A stretch of 6,072 bases of DNA from an uncultured Oscillospiraceae bacterium. Its GTDB lineage: Bacteria; Bacillota; Clostridia; Oscillospirales; Oscillospiraceae. Of this stretch, positions 6,045 to 6,072 are shown piece by piece (position 1 is the stretch's first letter; the number at the start of each line of letters is the position of its first letter). The stretch is taken from NCBI GenBank assembly GCA_934565425.1, contig CAKTHW010000091.1:1-6072 (forward strand). The letters run 5' to 3'. The notes beneath the pieces are model-generated. The model did no database searches. It was not told the origin of the DNA and worked only from the letters and a program-made list of their open reading frames with translations. A program made the position numbers and the translations under genes.

Positions 6045-6072
6045 TCACTGCTCCATCCCGTGCAGGATGCGT
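6045..6072 (-). CDS. Possible 3' end of an upstream gene (partial)
   Basis: One minus-strand frame entering from the right edge reads RILHGMEQ and then TGA at 6047-6045, 28 bases before the terminator-like hairpin. The position suits the tail of a preceding co-oriented gene. Only eight codons are visible, so no family can be named. Another frame ends later, at a TGA inside the -35 region, and a third stays open into ntpF. The choice rests only on the terminator position. Confidence 0.3.

Noticed and set aside
5890..6048. N-terminal extension of NtpF from a GTG at 6048
   Set aside because: It would be translated across the promoter and terminator hairpin; the extension is unlike stalk subunits, and a near-consensus ribosome site precedes ATG 5889.
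1..6072. Search for a novel defence, mobile or regulatory system
   Set aside because: Almost all of the window is filled by seven known ATPase subunit genes; there are no transposases, arrays, tRNA-like sequences or unexplained gaps over 300 bases.

Overview
The window is one continuous stretch of a bacterial V/A-type (vacuolar-type) ATPase operon. All recognisable genes lie on the minus strand, so transcription runs from the right edge to the left. In that direction the order is ntpF (peripheral stalk, subunit H/G-like), ntpI (membrane stator), ntpK (rotor ring proteolipid), ntpE (peripheral stalk), ntpC (rotor-axle cap, the d-like subunit), ntpG (subunit F, central stalk) and ntpA (catalytic subunit, cut by the left edge after 365 residues). 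This is the order I recall for the start of the Enterococcus hirae ntp operon (F-I-K-E-C-G-A); B and D would be expected just beyond position 1.

The organism is probably an anaerobic Firmicute of the class Clostridia with a GC-rich genome, possibly Oscillospiraceae-like. This rests on the operon type, the GC-rich codon choice, the purine-rich Shine-Dalgarno sites and the sigma-A style promoter. The genus cannot be fixed from this window.

Right edge (about 5890-6072): a probable stop codon of an upstream gene, an intrinsic-terminator-like hairpin, then a strong promoter (TTGATT, 17-base spacer, TATAAT) about 60 bases before the ntpF start. This looks like a true operon boundary. Within the operon, F/I overlap by 1 base, I/K are 1 base apart and C/G overlap by 8 bases. 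The three longer junctions (K-E, E-C and G-A, 30-60 bases) each carry an inverted repeat, and two of these overlap the Shine-Dalgarno site of the next gene. ntpK, whose product is needed in many copies per complex, has the cleanest Shine-Dalgarno site.

Together the products supply the membrane motor (I plus K ring), the peripheral stalks (E plus F), the central shaft cap (C and G) and the catalytic subunit A. The K subunit keeps the side chains that bind sodium in E. hirae NtpK, so a sodium-translocating enzyme is the best reading; it could work as a pump or as a synthase. I see no mobile element, CRISPR array, RNA gene or unknown protein system. The less ordinary content is the junction architecture and the ion-specificity residues.
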